Below, piece by piece: positions 41,961 through 50,999 of a DNA stretch of 64,000 nucleotides. The position numbers and the translations under genes were made by a program. Under the pieces are notes generated by a model. The model worked only from the letters and a program-made list of their open reading frames with translations. It made no database searches and had not been told where the DNA came from. The stretch is from Sphingobium sp. EM0848. GTDB lineage: Bacteria > Pseudomonadota > Alphaproteobacteria > Sphingomonadales > Sphingomonadaceae. Positions within the stretch are counted from its first letter, which is position 1. Each line of letters begins with the position of its first letter. The stretch covers positions 1,321,001 through 1,385,000 of the forward strand of contig NZ_JABXWB010000005.1 of NCBI RefSeq assembly GCF_013375555.1, written 5' to 3'.

Positions 41961-44489
41961 TCAGAATTGCGCGTTGAAGGTGATGCCGTAGGTCCGCGGC
42001 TCGGCATAATAGCCGCCCGCAAAGCCCAATTGGCCAAAGTCCACGCCGCGGACAAAATCCTTGGCGTTGGTCAGATTCTTCGCCCAGAGCTTCACGCCGC
42101 CAGTGCCGCTACCCAGCGGGATGCCGTCGATCCCGACCTGAAGGTCGAGGATGTCGCGGTTGTCGCCCTTCAGCTCCTCATTGAACGGCGAGGTGCTGCT
42201 GGTGGTGAAGCTGTACTTGCCGTCCTCATGGGTATAGCCCAGCCGTCCGACGATCTTCGCCGAACCCCAGTTGAGCGGGAACTGCGCATTGATCGCGGCA
42301 TTGGCGGTCAGCGGCGAGGTATAGCCCGGCGTCACGATCGACGCGATATTGACCGGCGCGGCGCCCGAAATGGTCGACTGACCGGCCAGGAACTCCTTAT
42401 ATTTGATATCGACATAGCCGATGCTGCCGTCGACCGAGAAATTCTCCGTCAGGATCGCCTGCGCTTCCGCCTCGACGCCGTTATAGACGACCTTGCCGGC
42501 ATTGCCGATGCGGGTGGCGAAGGTGCCGACCGGCGCATTGGTGAGCGGCACGTTCACCGCCAGGTCCTTGTAGATGTTGTGATAGCCGGCGATGTTGAGG
42601 CGCAGGTGACGGTCGAACAGCTCGGTCTTCAGGCCCACTTCATAGGACGTCACATTTTCAGGCTTGAAATAGGGGAGCTTGTTGGTGCCGGTGATCGCGG
42701 CATCCTGCGAGTTGAAGCCGCCCGAACGATAGCCGGTCGCTGCACGCGCATAGAAGTTGATGTCGCGCGTGATGTCGTAGCCCGCCATTAGGTTCCAGGT
42801 GAACTTGTGGAACTTGGCCGTGCCGGTTTCCGGAACAGTCGGGGCGACGGCGCCATTTTGCAGGCGGAACATCGTCTTGTCGTCCCAGGTGTAGCGGCCG
42901 CCGGCGGTCAGGCGGATGCCGCTGTTGCGCCCGCCCGGATAGAAGGTGGCTTGGCCGTAAACCGCCGTGCTTTCGGCAGTGGCGGTGTAGTTGAGCCGCG
43001 CGAGCGTCTGCACCATGCGGTAGCGCGCCGGATTGGCGGCGGCCAACGAAGGACCGAGCCCGCCGAAGTTCGCGAGCAGGATGTTGTTGGTGTCGAGTAT
43101 AAAGCCGCTGTTCTGACGGCCGTTCTCCGAACCCTTCTCCCAGAAATAGAAGCCGCCCACGACCCAGTCCAGCGTGCTGGTGTCGCCGGAAATTTCGATT
43201 TCCTGGCTGAACTGCTTGTGTCGGCGGCTGTTGCTGACGTCATACAGATTCTGCGAGGTGGTCGGCACCTTTGCCGCGGCGAGCGCCGCCGCGGTCCCGG
43301 CCGGGTAGATATTCTGCAGCAGCGTGGCCGGCATGCCGTTCAGCAGCGATGCGCTGGTGAACAGCGGGCCGGTGAAGGCGCCGATGCCGTCCAGATCTGT
43401 CACGGAGTCGCTGTGCCAGTAGCGCAGGCCGGTGGTGGACTTCACCTTGAAAGCGCCGAAATCATTCTGGATCTGGAGGTTATGGCCCCAGCTCTTGTCG
43501 GTGGCGCTGCTCAGAATGTCGTTGCACACCGTCTTGCGATAGACGCGTTCGGGCGTGGCGAGCGCGGCGCAGCGCGCGTCGGCGAAGGTCACGCCCGCCA
43601 GATATTGTTGCACGGGTGCCTGCTGCGTCACCATGATGGACTGGCCGTTGACCACCATCGGCGGACGAGTTGTGCCATCGGCGACATCGGTGAGGATGAA
43701 CGGCATCGGCGTGCCGCGCACCTTGCTCCAATCGAAAATGTAGCGGATGGAGCCGGTACCGCCCAGATTGGCCTTGGCCGCGAAGCGGACGGAGTCCGAC
43801 TTGCGCGCGCCCGGATCACGGCTGTCCTTGGGCTGCATGAGATTGTCGACCAGGCCGTCGCGCTGGCTGTGGCTGTAGGACAGGCTGGTCGAAATGCCGG
43901 CGATCTCACCCGGATCGAGCATGATCTTGCCGTTCCAGGCGTTGAAATTGCCATAGCCCGCCTCGCCCTTCAAACGGAAGGTGGAGGAAGGATCGCGCGA
44001 GATGAAGGCGATCGCGCCGCCGGTCGTGTTGCGGCCGAACAGCGTGCCCTGCGGCCCGCGCAGCACTTCGACCCGCTGCACGTCCATCACGTCCAGGCCC
44101 ATGGCACCAGCGCGGGCGATGTAGATGCCGTCGACATAGAGGCCGTTGGCCGAGTCCACGCCGAAGCTTTCGCTGCCGCCGTTGGAAATGCCGCGCATGG
44201 AGAAGACGGCGGCGCTGTTGCTGGTCGTGCCCTGAACGATGGTGACGTTGGGGGCCAGGCCGCTGAGATCGCGCGAATCCTTGACGCCCAGCTGCTCGAT
44301 CTTTTCAGATCCGATGGCGCTGATGGCGATGGGGACGTCCTGAAGCTTCTGTTCGCGCTTCTGCGCGGTCACGACGATTTCGCCCAGCTGGCCCGATGCG
44401 GCGCCGTCGGCTTCCTGCGCCAGTGCGGCGCTGACATGTGCGATGCTGCTGGCGCCCAGCATGAGGCTGAATAATGCGATGCGTGTCAC
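41961..44489 (-). CDS. TonB-dependent receptor of the large catabolic block
   Basis: 842-aa outer-membrane receptor. The start is GTG 44489, 6 nt after GGAGGG, giving the signal peptide ALFSLMLGASSIAHVSAALA. The plug has GEIVVTAQKREQKLQDVPIA and RVEVLRGPQGTLFGRNTTGG; the barrel ends in Phe (GITFNAQF). The frame is open upstream to 44561 across two CGCA-type sites. It is transcribed alone on the minus strand and ends at a good terminator. It probably imports the substrate of the 44-64 kb pathway, supported by the shared operator motif upstream. Confidence 0.93.
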   Translation of the reverse strand: MTRIALFSLMLGASSIAHVSAALAQEADGAASGQLGEIVVTAQKREQKLQDVPIAISAIGSEKIEQLGVKDSRDLSGLAPNVTIVQGTTSNSAAVFSMRGISNGGSESFGVDSANGLYVDGIYIARAGAMGLDVMDVQRVEVLRGPQGTLFGRNTTGGAIAFISRDPSSTFRLKGEAGYGNFNAWNGKIMLDPGEIAGISTSLSYSHSQRDGLVDNLMQPKDSRDPGARKSDSVRFAAKANLGGTGSIRYIFDWSKVRGTPMPFILTDVADGTTRPPMVVNGQSIMVTQQAPVQQYLAGVTFADARCAALATPERVYRKTVCNDILSSATDKSWGHNLQIQNDFGAFKVKSTTGLRYWHSDSVTDLDGIGAFTGPLFTSASLLNGMPATLLQNIYPAGTAAALAAAKVPTTSQNLYDVSNSRRHKQFSQEIEISGDTSTLDWVVGGFYFWEKGSENGRQNSGFILDTNNILLANFGGLGPSLAAANPARYRMVQTLARLNYTATAESTAVYGQATFYPGGRNSGIRLTAGGRYTWDDKTMFRLQNGAVAPTVPETGTAKFHKFTWNLMAGYDITRDINFYARAATGYRSGGFNSQDAAITGTNKLPYFKPENVTSYEVGLKTELFDRHLRLNIAGYHNIYKDLAVNVPLTNAPVGTFATRIGNAGKVVYNGVEAEAQAILTENFSVDGSIGYVDIKYKEFLAGQSTISGAAPVNIASIVTPGYTSPLTANAAINAQFPLNWGSAKIVGRLGYTHEDGKYSFTTSSTSPFNEELKGDNRDILDLQVGIDGIPLGSGTGGVKLWAKNLTNAKDFVRGVDFGQLGFAGGYYAEPRTYGITFNAQF

Positions 44490-44541
44490 GGACACCCCTC
44501 CATCTCCCAAAAAAGCGTGCTTGTTACGCAGCGCAGTGAAT

Positions 44542-44580
44542 GTATGCGGATATATTGTCAATTAAAATTACGCAAATTAG
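44542..44580. promoter_or_regulatory. Candidate Lrp-pair operator upstream of TonB receptor
   Basis: GTATGCGGATAT (44542-44553, inverse ATATCCGCATAC) and ATTACGCAAATTAG (44567-44580) lie inverted in an AT-rich stretch 53-91 bp upstream of the receptor start. Both fit the WWTWYCGCAWWT pattern. Confidence 0.55.
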
Positions 44581-44652
44581 CTATTATATCTAAATAATGG
44601 CCGATTTGCGGTATTAATGGTATTGAAAATTACGACTTTATACCCTTGGCCG

Positions 44653-45426
44653 TCAGCCTGGCATGTAGAGTTGCGCCGCCTTGCCTCCGTCGACGGGCAG
44701 CGCGGTGCCGGTAATGTAGCTCGCCGAATCCGACAGCATGAACGCGATGGCATGGGCCAGTTCGTCCGGCGTGCCGCCGCGTCCCATCGGGATGGCGTCG
44801 GTCGTGCGGGCGGCGATATCGGGCACGCGGGTGGCGAAATCGGCGGTTCCCGCCGTCTGCACCTGACCTGGAATGATGGCGTTGACGCGGATGCCGGAAC
44901 GGGCGCCCTCCATCGCGGCAACGGCGGTGAAGTGGATCAACGCAGCCTTGGATGCGGAGTAGCTGGCCATATTGGGTGCGGCGCGAATGCCGCAGGTCGA
45001 CGCGATATTGACGATCGACCCCTTGCCGACGCGGGCCATGACGGCCATCGCCGCCTTGGTGCTGACAAACACGGCGTCGGCGTTGACGGTGAAATCCTTG
45101 CGCCAATGTTCCAGCGTCAGACGGCTGATCGGGGCATAATGGGTCGACATGGCGTTGTTCACCAGCATGTCCAGCCGGCCGTAATCCGCCGCTACCCGTT
45201 CGATCATCGCGGTCAGCGCGGCATCGTCGGCCACGTCGAGCTGGACCGTTTCGACCTTGCCGCCTTCCGCCTTGATCTGCGCTTCTGCCTGTTCCAGCAT
45301 CTCAAGCCGCCGCCCGCAGATCACGACCTGCGCGCCCCCGGCAGCCAGCAATTTTGCCGTGGCAAGGCCGATCCCGTCGCTGCCGCCGGTGATGATGGCG
45401 ACCTGACCCTCGAAATTCGGAAACAT
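44653..45426 (-). CDS. Short-chain dehydrogenase/reductase
   Basis: 257-aa classical SDR: ITGGSDGIGLATA, NNAMSTHYAP, Ser in NIASTCG, YSASK. CGRRLEM after beta-2 indicates NADP(H) preference. It lies upstream of the TonB receptor on the same strand, 163 bp away with operator-like sites between, and is divergent from the acyl-CoA synthetase operon across another pair of sites. Probably an alcohol/ketone step in the same pathway. Confidence 0.9.
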   Translation of the reverse strand: MFPNFEGQVAIITGGSDGIGLATAKLLAAGGAQVVICGRRLEMLEQAEAQIKAEGGKVETVQLDVADDAALTAMIERVAADYGRLDMLVNNAMSTHYAPISRLTLEHWRKDFTVNADAVFVSTKAAMAVMARVGKGSIVNIASTCGIRAAPNMASYSASKAALIHFTAVAAMEGARSGIRVNAIIPGQVQTAGTADFATRVPDIAARTTDAIPMGRGGTPDELAHAIAFMLSDSASYITGTALPVDGGKAAQLYMPG

Positions 45427-45490
45427 TTTCTCTCCTGTTGCGAATCTGTCCGCCCGCCAGGGCAGAGCCTGTTGTGGGGGATTGTCATCG

Positions 45491-45648
45491 ATATGCGGAA
45501 AATGTAAACCTTCAAAATCCGAATATGTCGAAATTAGGGGTGGATTTTTCCACGTATATGGGAAAGACTGCTATAGGAAATGCCGCGTTTCTGCGGATTT
45601 CCGATGAAAATGATATGCGTAAAATAAATTCGTTTGAAATACGCATAT
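45491..45648. promoter_or_regulatory. Candidate operator cluster at divergent SDR / acyl-CoA synthetase promoters
   Basis: ATATGCGGAAAAT at 45491-45503, and the perfect 9-bp inverted repeat ATATGCGTA (45613-45621) / TACGCATAT (45640-45648) with an 18-bp spacer. ATACGCATAT at 45639-45648 is also present, inverted, at 8844-8853. The 300-bp divergent region otherwise holds no gene. Confidence 0.6.
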
Positions 45649-45727
45649 TGCTGAATATGATCATGGAAAATTCGGCCAATGCGGCGAATCGGGTGAGGAT
45701 GAATGTCAGTTTATAGAAAGGCCCCCC

Positions 45728-47377
45728 ATGGCTAGCGTCGATCCCGTTTTTGCCGAGGTAACGGCGGCCGGCACCCCGTTCGAGATCGGGGAGCGAGGCG
45801 GCATTCGCTATTTTTCCCGCGCGCCCGATGATCTGGCGCTATTGATCGAAAGTGCGCGTCGCCATGGCGACGCGACTTTCCTCGTTGAACAGGACGATTT
45901 CGGCCAGGAGCGGCGGCTGAGCTATGCGCAGACGTTCGACTGGCGCGACCGGATGGCATCGCGACTGGGGATTAGGCGCGGCGACCGGGTAGCGATTTGC
46001 ATGCGCAACCGCGCCGAATGGATGATCGCCTTCTTGGCGGTAATCCGGCTGGGCGGCGTTGCGGTGTTGCTCAACAGCCGGGGCGCGCCCGCCGAACTGG
46101 CGGCGATGATCGAGGATGCGGAGCCGGCGCTGGTGCTGGCCGATGCTGAGCGCGCCGCGCTGATCCGGGAAAGCGGGTGCCCGGTGCCGGTGCTAGATGC
46201 ATTGCAGCCGGACGATCTGGGCGAGGCCGGGGAGCTGCCCGAAATTGGCGGAGCGAACGCCGACGATCCCTGCGCGATCCTCTTTACCTCCGGCACCACG
46301 GGGCGGGTCAAGGGCGCGGTGCTGTCGCATCGCAGCCTGATCACCGGGCTGCTCGGCACGCAGCTGACGGGCATGATGGTGCTGCACAATATGGCGCGCA
46401 ACTATGGCGTGTCGGTCGAAAGCATCATGGCGCAGGTGCCGCCGCAGGCGACGCTGCTGGTCTATCCGCTGTTCCATATTTCGGGGCTTGGCTCCGCTTT
46501 TCTGGCGCCGCTGCTGTCGGGTGCGAAGATCGTCATCATGCGCCGCTGGGATGCAGCGGAGGCGGTGCGGATCATCGCGCGGGAGAAGATCACGATGCTG
46601 ACGTCCGTCCCGACCATGTTGTGGGACATGATCCGCCACGCACAGCAGGGAGAAATGGACCTGTCGTCGCTGCGCAATATCGGATCGGGCGGGCAGGCGC
46701 TGCCGCTCAACCTGCTGGATGAGGTGCGGGCGCTCTGCCCCCATGCGATGATCGGCGTCGGCTATGGCATGACCGAGACTTCAGGCGCCATCGCGCAGGC
46801 TGTAGGTGCCGATTTCCTGAACAACCCCGCCGCTGCCGGCCGGGTGCTGCCGCTGATCGACCTTCGCATTGCCGGGGCAGATGGCCAGGCCACGCAGACC
46901 GGGGAGAGCGGCGAGATCCAGGTCCGGGGTGCCATGGTGATGAGCCAATATTGGAACCGGCCGGAGGAGAACGCCAAGGCCTTCACCGAAGACGGTTGGC
47001 TGCGCACCGGCGATGTCGGGCGGCTGGACGAGGACGGCTATCTGTTCATCGTCGACCGGATGAAGGACATGGTCATTTCAGGCGGCGAGAACATCTATTG
47101 CGCGGAGGTTGAGCGGGTGCTTGGCGAAATGCCGCAGATCGTCGAATGCGCGACCTTCGGCATTCCCGACGAGCGGCTGGGCGAGCAACTGGTCGCCATC
47201 GTCGTCGGCCGCGACGTCGATGAGCGCGCGGTGACGGACTGGGTGGTCGAACGACTGGCCCGTTACAAGGCGCCCGGGCGCGTGGTTGTGATACCCGACC
47301 CGCTGCCGCGCAACCATCTCGACAAGATCGACAAGATCGCGCTCCGCGCGCTGTGGCCGGAACTGGCCAGAATATAA
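45728..47377 (+). CDS. Class I adenylate-forming enzyme, acyl-CoA synthetase
   Basis: 549-aa ligase. AMP-binding motifs: LFTSGTTGRVKGA (P-loop, ~186-198), GYGMTETSG, DGWLRTGDVGRLDEDGYL, DRMKDMVISGGENIY. The catalytic lysine near the end lies in DKIDKIALR, replacing the common TGKI-R form. It converts a carboxylic acid, ATP and CoA to the acyl-CoA. First gene of a plus-strand operon with amidohydrolase-like, Rieske, amidase, SDR, MFS and the second Lrp pair. The GAAAGG site is 7 nt before the ATG. Activation of a bulky acid is inferred from the neighbours. Confidence 0.92.
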   Translation: MASVDPVFAEVTAAGTPFEIGERGGIRYFSRAPDDLALLIESARRHGDATFLVEQDDFGQERRLSYAQTFDWRDRMASRLGIRRGDRVAICMRNRAEWMIAFLAVIRLGGVAVLLNSRGAPAELAAMIEDAEPALVLADAERAALIRESGCPVPVLDALQPDDLGEAGELPEIGGANADDPCAILFTSGTTGRVKGAVLSHRSLITGLLGTQLTGMMVLHNMARNYGVSVESIMAQVPPQATLLVYPLFHISGLGSAFLAPLLSGAKIVIMRRWDAAEAVRIIAREKITMLTSVPTMLWDMIRHAQQGEMDLSSLRNIGSGGQALPLNLLDEVRALCPHAMIGVGYGMTETSGAIAQAVGADFLNNPAAAGRVLPLIDLRIAGADGQATQTGESGEIQVRGAMVMSQYWNRPEENAKAFTEDGWLRTGDVGRLDEDGYLFIVDRMKDMVISGGENIYCAEVERVLGEMPQIVECATFGIPDERLGEQLVAIVVGRDVDERAVTDWVVERLARYKAPGRVVVIPDPLPRNHLDKIDKIALRALWPELARI

Positions 47378-47397
47378 CCGGAAAGGAGAGTTTTCCC

Positions 47398-48267
47398 ATG
47401 GCCATGCCCAAGGATATCAAGATCATCGACTGCATGCTGGGCATTCCGGAGGCGGAGGACCGTTCCGAATGGTTCGCGCCCTTCCGCCCGCTGATCAAGG
47501 ACCAGCAGACGCTTCAGCAGTTCGCGATGCCCGCGCAATATATGTTCAAGGACATTCCGCAGACCGGCAAGGTCGACGATTTCGTGTCCTGGACCGTCGA
47601 GCAGATGGACCAGCACAATATCGACAAGGCGCTAGTCGGCTGGAACGACAATGCAACATCTTACCGCGCCAAGGAAATGTACGGCGACCGTTTCTTCTTC
47701 GACCTGCCCTGCAACCCGAATGGGGGTATGGAGGAAGTGCGCCGGATCAAGCGCATCCATGCCGAAGTCGGTCTGTCGGCGATCAGTGTGTTTCCGGCGG
47801 GTACGCTGCCGCAGGTCGCGATCAACCATAAATATATGTTCCCACTCTACACCTGCGCGGCGGAACTGGGCCTGCCGGTGCTGCTCAATGTCGGCATTCC
47901 CGGTCCCCGCATCCCGATGGAGACGCAGAAGGTCGAGCATCTGGACGAAGTCTGCTGGTACTTCCCGGACCTCAAGATCGTCATGCGCCACGGCGCCGAG
48001 CCGTGGGAGGCGTTGGCCGTCAAGCTGATGCTGAAATGGCCGAACCTCTATTATTCGACCAGCGCCTTCGCGCCCAAGCACTATCCCAAGGCGATCATCG
48101 ACTACGCCAATACACGTGGCGCCGACAAGATCATCTATGCTGGCTATTTCCCCATGGGGCTCAGCCTCGACCGCATCTTCAGCGATATGCAGAATGTGCC
48201 GTTCAAGGATGAGGTCTGGCCGAAATTCCTGCGCGAAAACGCCCTCAAGGTCTTTGACCTGAAATAA
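47398..48267 (+). CDS. Amidohydrolase-2-like protein lacking canonical metal ligands
   Basis: 289-aa TIM-barrel protein of the amidohydrolase-2 (decarboxylase/hydrolase) family. The first strand reads IIDCMLGIPE, where the family has a His-x-His or Glu/Asp-x-His metal motif. The GHGG-like segment survives as MRHGAEPW, but the last metal-binding Asp (family FGTDYP) is replaced in IIYAGYFPMGLSLD. It is therefore probably inactive as a metal hydrolase or works by another mechanism. ATG 47398 follows AAGGAGAG. It is 20 bp after the synthetase and 17 bp before the Rieske gene, so it should matter to the pathway. Confidence 0.82.
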   Translation: MAMPKDIKIIDCMLGIPEAEDRSEWFAPFRPLIKDQQTLQQFAMPAQYMFKDIPQTGKVDDFVSWTVEQMDQHNIDKALVGWNDNATSYRAKEMYGDRFFFDLPCNPNGGMEEVRRIKRIHAEVGLSAISVFPAGTLPQVAINHKYMFPLYTCAAELGLPVLLNVGIPGPRIPMETQKVEHLDEVCWYFPDLKIVMRHGAEPWEALAVKLMLKWPNLYYSTSAFAPKHYPKAIIDYANTRGADKIIYAGYFPMGLSLDRIFSDMQNVPFKDEVWPKFLRENALKVFDLK

Positions 48268-48284
48268 GATAGCGGAGCTTTCCC

Positions 48285-49373
48285 ATGTCGAACACGCATG
48301 ACGCAACAGACGCCCGCACCCCCCCGGTGGCGGTCTGGCAGATCCTCGAAAAGCTGAAGGGCCAGGACCTGGCCGACTGGCGCCTGGCCGAAGTGAAGGG
48401 CCGCGCCTCGATCGAGGAACGCAACCTGAATATCGGTATTCCCTTTGGCTGGTATCCGATCCTGCTCTCGTCCGAACTGCAGGTGGGCGAGGTCCAGCCG
48501 CTGCGCTATTTCTCCAAGGATTTGGCGATCTGGCGCGGAGAGGACGGCAAGGTCCGGATGCTCGACGCCTATTGCAAGCATCTGGGTGCGCATATGGGCC
48601 ATGGCGGCAAGGTGCATGGCAATCTGCTGGAATGCCCCTTCCACGCCTGGCGCTATGATGGTGACGAGGCGGCGGTGAAGGAAATTCCCTATGCCCGCGT
48701 CGTCCCGCCTCAGGTGAAGCGCAAATGCACGCGCAACTGGCACATCACCGAAGCCAATCGCTGGATCTGGGCTTGGTATCATCCGGAGGATGTCGCGCCG
48801 CTGTTCGAGGTGGCCGTGTTGCCCGAAGCGACCGATCCCGAATGGACCGACTATGAGATCCATGAATGGAATGTCTGGGGTTCGATCCAGAACATGGCCG
48901 AAAATGGCGTGGACGTGGCGCATTTCCGCTACATCCATGGAACCGCCAATGTGCCGCTGGGCGAGCTGCGCTGGGGCGAATGGGGCCGCGGCGCCGACGT
49001 CAAGGCGAAGATGGGCACGCCCTGGGGCGAGGTGGACGGCCTGATCAGCTATGACACCATGGGCCCGGGCCAGAGCTGGACGCGCTTCACCGGCATTTCC
49101 GAAACGCTGCTGGTCGCCTGCCTTGCGCCGGTCGAGCTGGACCATGTTCATGTCCGCTTCTGCTTTACCCAGCCCAAGGCGCAGGCCGAGGGCGAGCGCG
49201 CGGGCGTCGCCAAGGCGATCATCCGCGACATCTGCAAGCAGTTCGATCAGGACAAGGTCGTCTGGGACCGGCAGAAGTTCGAGCCGAACCCGATCATCTG
49301 CGATGGTGACGGCCCGATCCCGCAGTTCCGCAAATATTATTCGCGCTACTATGTGGATCAGGCTGCTTCGTAA
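48285..49373 (+). CDS. Rieske non-haem iron oxygenase, KshA-like
   Basis: 362-aa terminal oxygenase. The Rieske [2Fe-2S] ligands are Cys97, His99, Cys117 and His120 (CKHLGAHMGH ... CPFHAW). The mononuclear iron site is in NMAENGVDVAHFRYIHG (Asp210, His213, His218). The single-subunit form and this motif are like 3-ketosteroid 9-alpha-hydroxylase KshA and DAF-36/Neverland sterol enzymes more than aromatic dioxygenases. It would hydroxylate an alicyclic ring. No reductase or ferredoxin is visible in the window. A hairpin follows in the 99-bp gap before the amidase. Confidence 0.92.
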   Translation: MSNTHDATDARTPPVAVWQILEKLKGQDLADWRLAEVKGRASIEERNLNIGIPFGWYPILLSSELQVGEVQPLRYFSKDLAIWRGEDGKVRMLDAYCKHLGAHMGHGGKVHGNLLECPFHAWRYDGDEAAVKEIPYARVVPPQVKRKCTRNWHITEANRWIWAWYHPEDVAPLFEVAVLPEATDPEWTDYEIHEWNVWGSIQNMAENGVDVAHFRYIHGTANVPLGELRWGEWGRGADVKAKMGTPWGEVDGLISYDTMGPGQSWTRFTGISETLLVACLAPVELDHVHVRFCFTQPKAQAEGERAGVAKAIIRDICKQFDQDKVVWDRQKFEPNPIICDGDGPIPQFRKYYSRYYVDQAAS

Positions 49374-49394
49374 CTGGATGAAGTGACCGATCCG

Positions 49395-49431
49395 CTGCGC
49401 AGGCGCTCGAGCGAGACGAGTGCCTGCGCAG
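49395..49431. terminator. Intra-operon hairpin, possible attenuator
   Basis: CTGCGCAGGC and its perfect inverse GCCTGCGCAG, spaced by 17 nt, lie in the gap between the Rieske and amidase genes. No T-run; it may reduce downstream expression or protect the upstream mRNA 3' end. Confidence 0.45.
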
Positions 49432-49472
49432 GACGATAATGAAACAGGCGGCGCACGCGGGAGAGGATTTGA

Positions 49473-50981
49473 ATGGACATGACACGCCGGGAAAGCATGG
49501 CGGGGGTCGGCGCGGCGGCGCTGCTGGGAATGACAGGCGCGGCGAAAGCGGCGACATCCTCCAGCCCGCTCGACACGCAGGATTCGCTGGGGCTGGCCGA
49601 TCTGGTCCGCCGCAAGAAGGTTTCGCCCACCGAATTGCTCGACGCCTCGATCGCGCGGGTGGAGACGATGAACCCGCGCTTCAACTTCATGGCGCAGGAA
49701 CATTATGACTATGGCCGCGCCGCCATCAAGCGGGGCCTGCCGGAAGGGCCGTTCAGCGGTGTTCCCTGGCTGCTGAAGGATCTCAACACCTATATCGCCG
49801 GCCTGCCGACCGATAATGGCAGCCGCTTTTATAAGGGCTACAAGCCCGAAGTGACCTCCGAACTGGTCCGTCGGATCGAGCGGGCGGGTTTCGTCATCTT
49901 CGGCAAGACCACCGTGCCGGAAATGGGGCTGACCGGCACGACCGAGAACAAGCTGACCGGCGCAACGCGCAATCCGTGGAACCCGGCCCATATTGCGGGC
50001 GGCTCCTCCGGCGGCGCGGCGGCGGCGGTCGCGGCAGGCGTGTTGCCCGCAGCCCATGCCACGGACGGCGGCGGTTCGATCCGCATTCCAGCTTCCTGCT
50101 GCGGCCTGTTCGGTTTGAAACCCAGCCGGGGCCGCGTGCCGATGGGTCCGCCGCGCACGGAGGGCTGGGGCGGGCTGTCGGTCCACCATGCCGTGACCCG
50201 GTCGGTGCGGGATTCCGCCGCGATACTGGACGCGACCCATGGGGTGGAGCCGGGCAGCCGCTATGGCGCGCCGACGCCCGAGGGCAGCTTCCTGTCCCAG
50301 CTTGAAAGGGCACCCGGACGGCTGCGCATCGCCTTCATGAAGGATGCGCCTGCCGGATCGCCGGTCGACCCCGAATGTCTGGCGGCGGCGGAAAAGGCCG
50401 CGCGGCTGTGCGAGAGCCTGGGCCATCATGTCGAGGAGGCTGCGCCGAAACTCGACATCGCGGCGATGGGCGCGGCCAGTTTCGTGCTGATCGGTTCCTC
50501 GGTCGCGGCCGACATGCTCGACCGGGCGAAGGCGACCGGCGTGGCGATCGGCCCGGATGTGCTGGAGCCGATTACGCTCGGCTTCATCGCCTATGGGCAG
50601 AAGACCACGGGCATGGACTATGCCCGCGCCAATGCCACGCTTCAGACCGCGGCGCTGACCATGGCGCAGTTCATGAGCAATTATGACCTGATCCTTTCTC
50701 CCACATTGGCGGCGCCGCCGCTGGAACTGGGGAAGATCAACCTGTCGCCCGATACGGATTTCGCGACCTGGGGCCAGCGGGCGGCAACCTTCTCCCCCTT
50801 CACCCAGATCGCCAACATGACCGGCCAGCCTGCCATGTCGATGCCGCTGGGCATGTCGTCTGGCGGCCTGCCGATCGGGGTCATGTTCATGGGCCGTTAT
50901 GGTGACGAAGCAACGCTGTTCCGGCTTGCCGGGCAGCTCGAAAAGGCGGCGCCCTGGTGGGACCGGCGTCCGGCGCTCTGA
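49473..50981 (+). CDS. Amidase-signature hydrolase with Tat-type signal
   Basis: 502-aa enzyme. The N-terminus MDMTRRESMAGVGAAALLGM with a twin arginine and an AKA cleavage site suggests Tat export. The Ser-cisSer-Lys triad is visible: Lys102 (PWLLKDLN), Ser178 (GGSSGG) and nucleophile Ser202 (DGGGSIRIP). It hydrolyses an amide or possibly an ester or lactam. Its presence in an operon of CoA-linked degradation suggests removal of an amide-linked group, for example from a conjugated substrate, before uptake or activation. That role is inferred. Confidence 0.9.
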   Translation: MDMTRRESMAGVGAAALLGMTGAAKAATSSSPLDTQDSLGLADLVRRKKVSPTELLDASIARVETMNPRFNFMAQEHYDYGRAAIKRGLPEGPFSGVPWLLKDLNTYIAGLPTDNGSRFYKGYKPEVTSELVRRIERAGFVIFGKTTVPEMGLTGTTENKLTGATRNPWNPAHIAGGSSGGAAAAVAAGVLPAAHATDGGGSIRIPASCCGLFGLKPSRGRVPMGPPRTEGWGGLSVHHAVTRSVRDSAAILDATHGVEPGSRYGAPTPEGSFLSQLERAPGRLRIAFMKDAPAGSPVDPECLAAAEKAARLCESLGHHVEEAAPKLDIAAMGAASFVLIGSSVAADMLDRAKATGVAIGPDVLEPITLGFIAYGQKTTGMDYARANATLQTAALTMAQFMSNYDLILSPTLAAPPLELGKINLSPDTDFATWGQRAATFSPFTQIANMTGQPAMSMPLGMSSGGLPIGVMFMGRYGDEATLFRLAGQLEKAAPWWDRRPAL

Positions 50982-50999
50982 TAGACAAGGATAGACATT

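Noticed and set aside
42807..44474. 555-codon plus-strand frame
   Set aside because: Antisense to the third TonB receptor; no ribosome site and no recognisable protein features.
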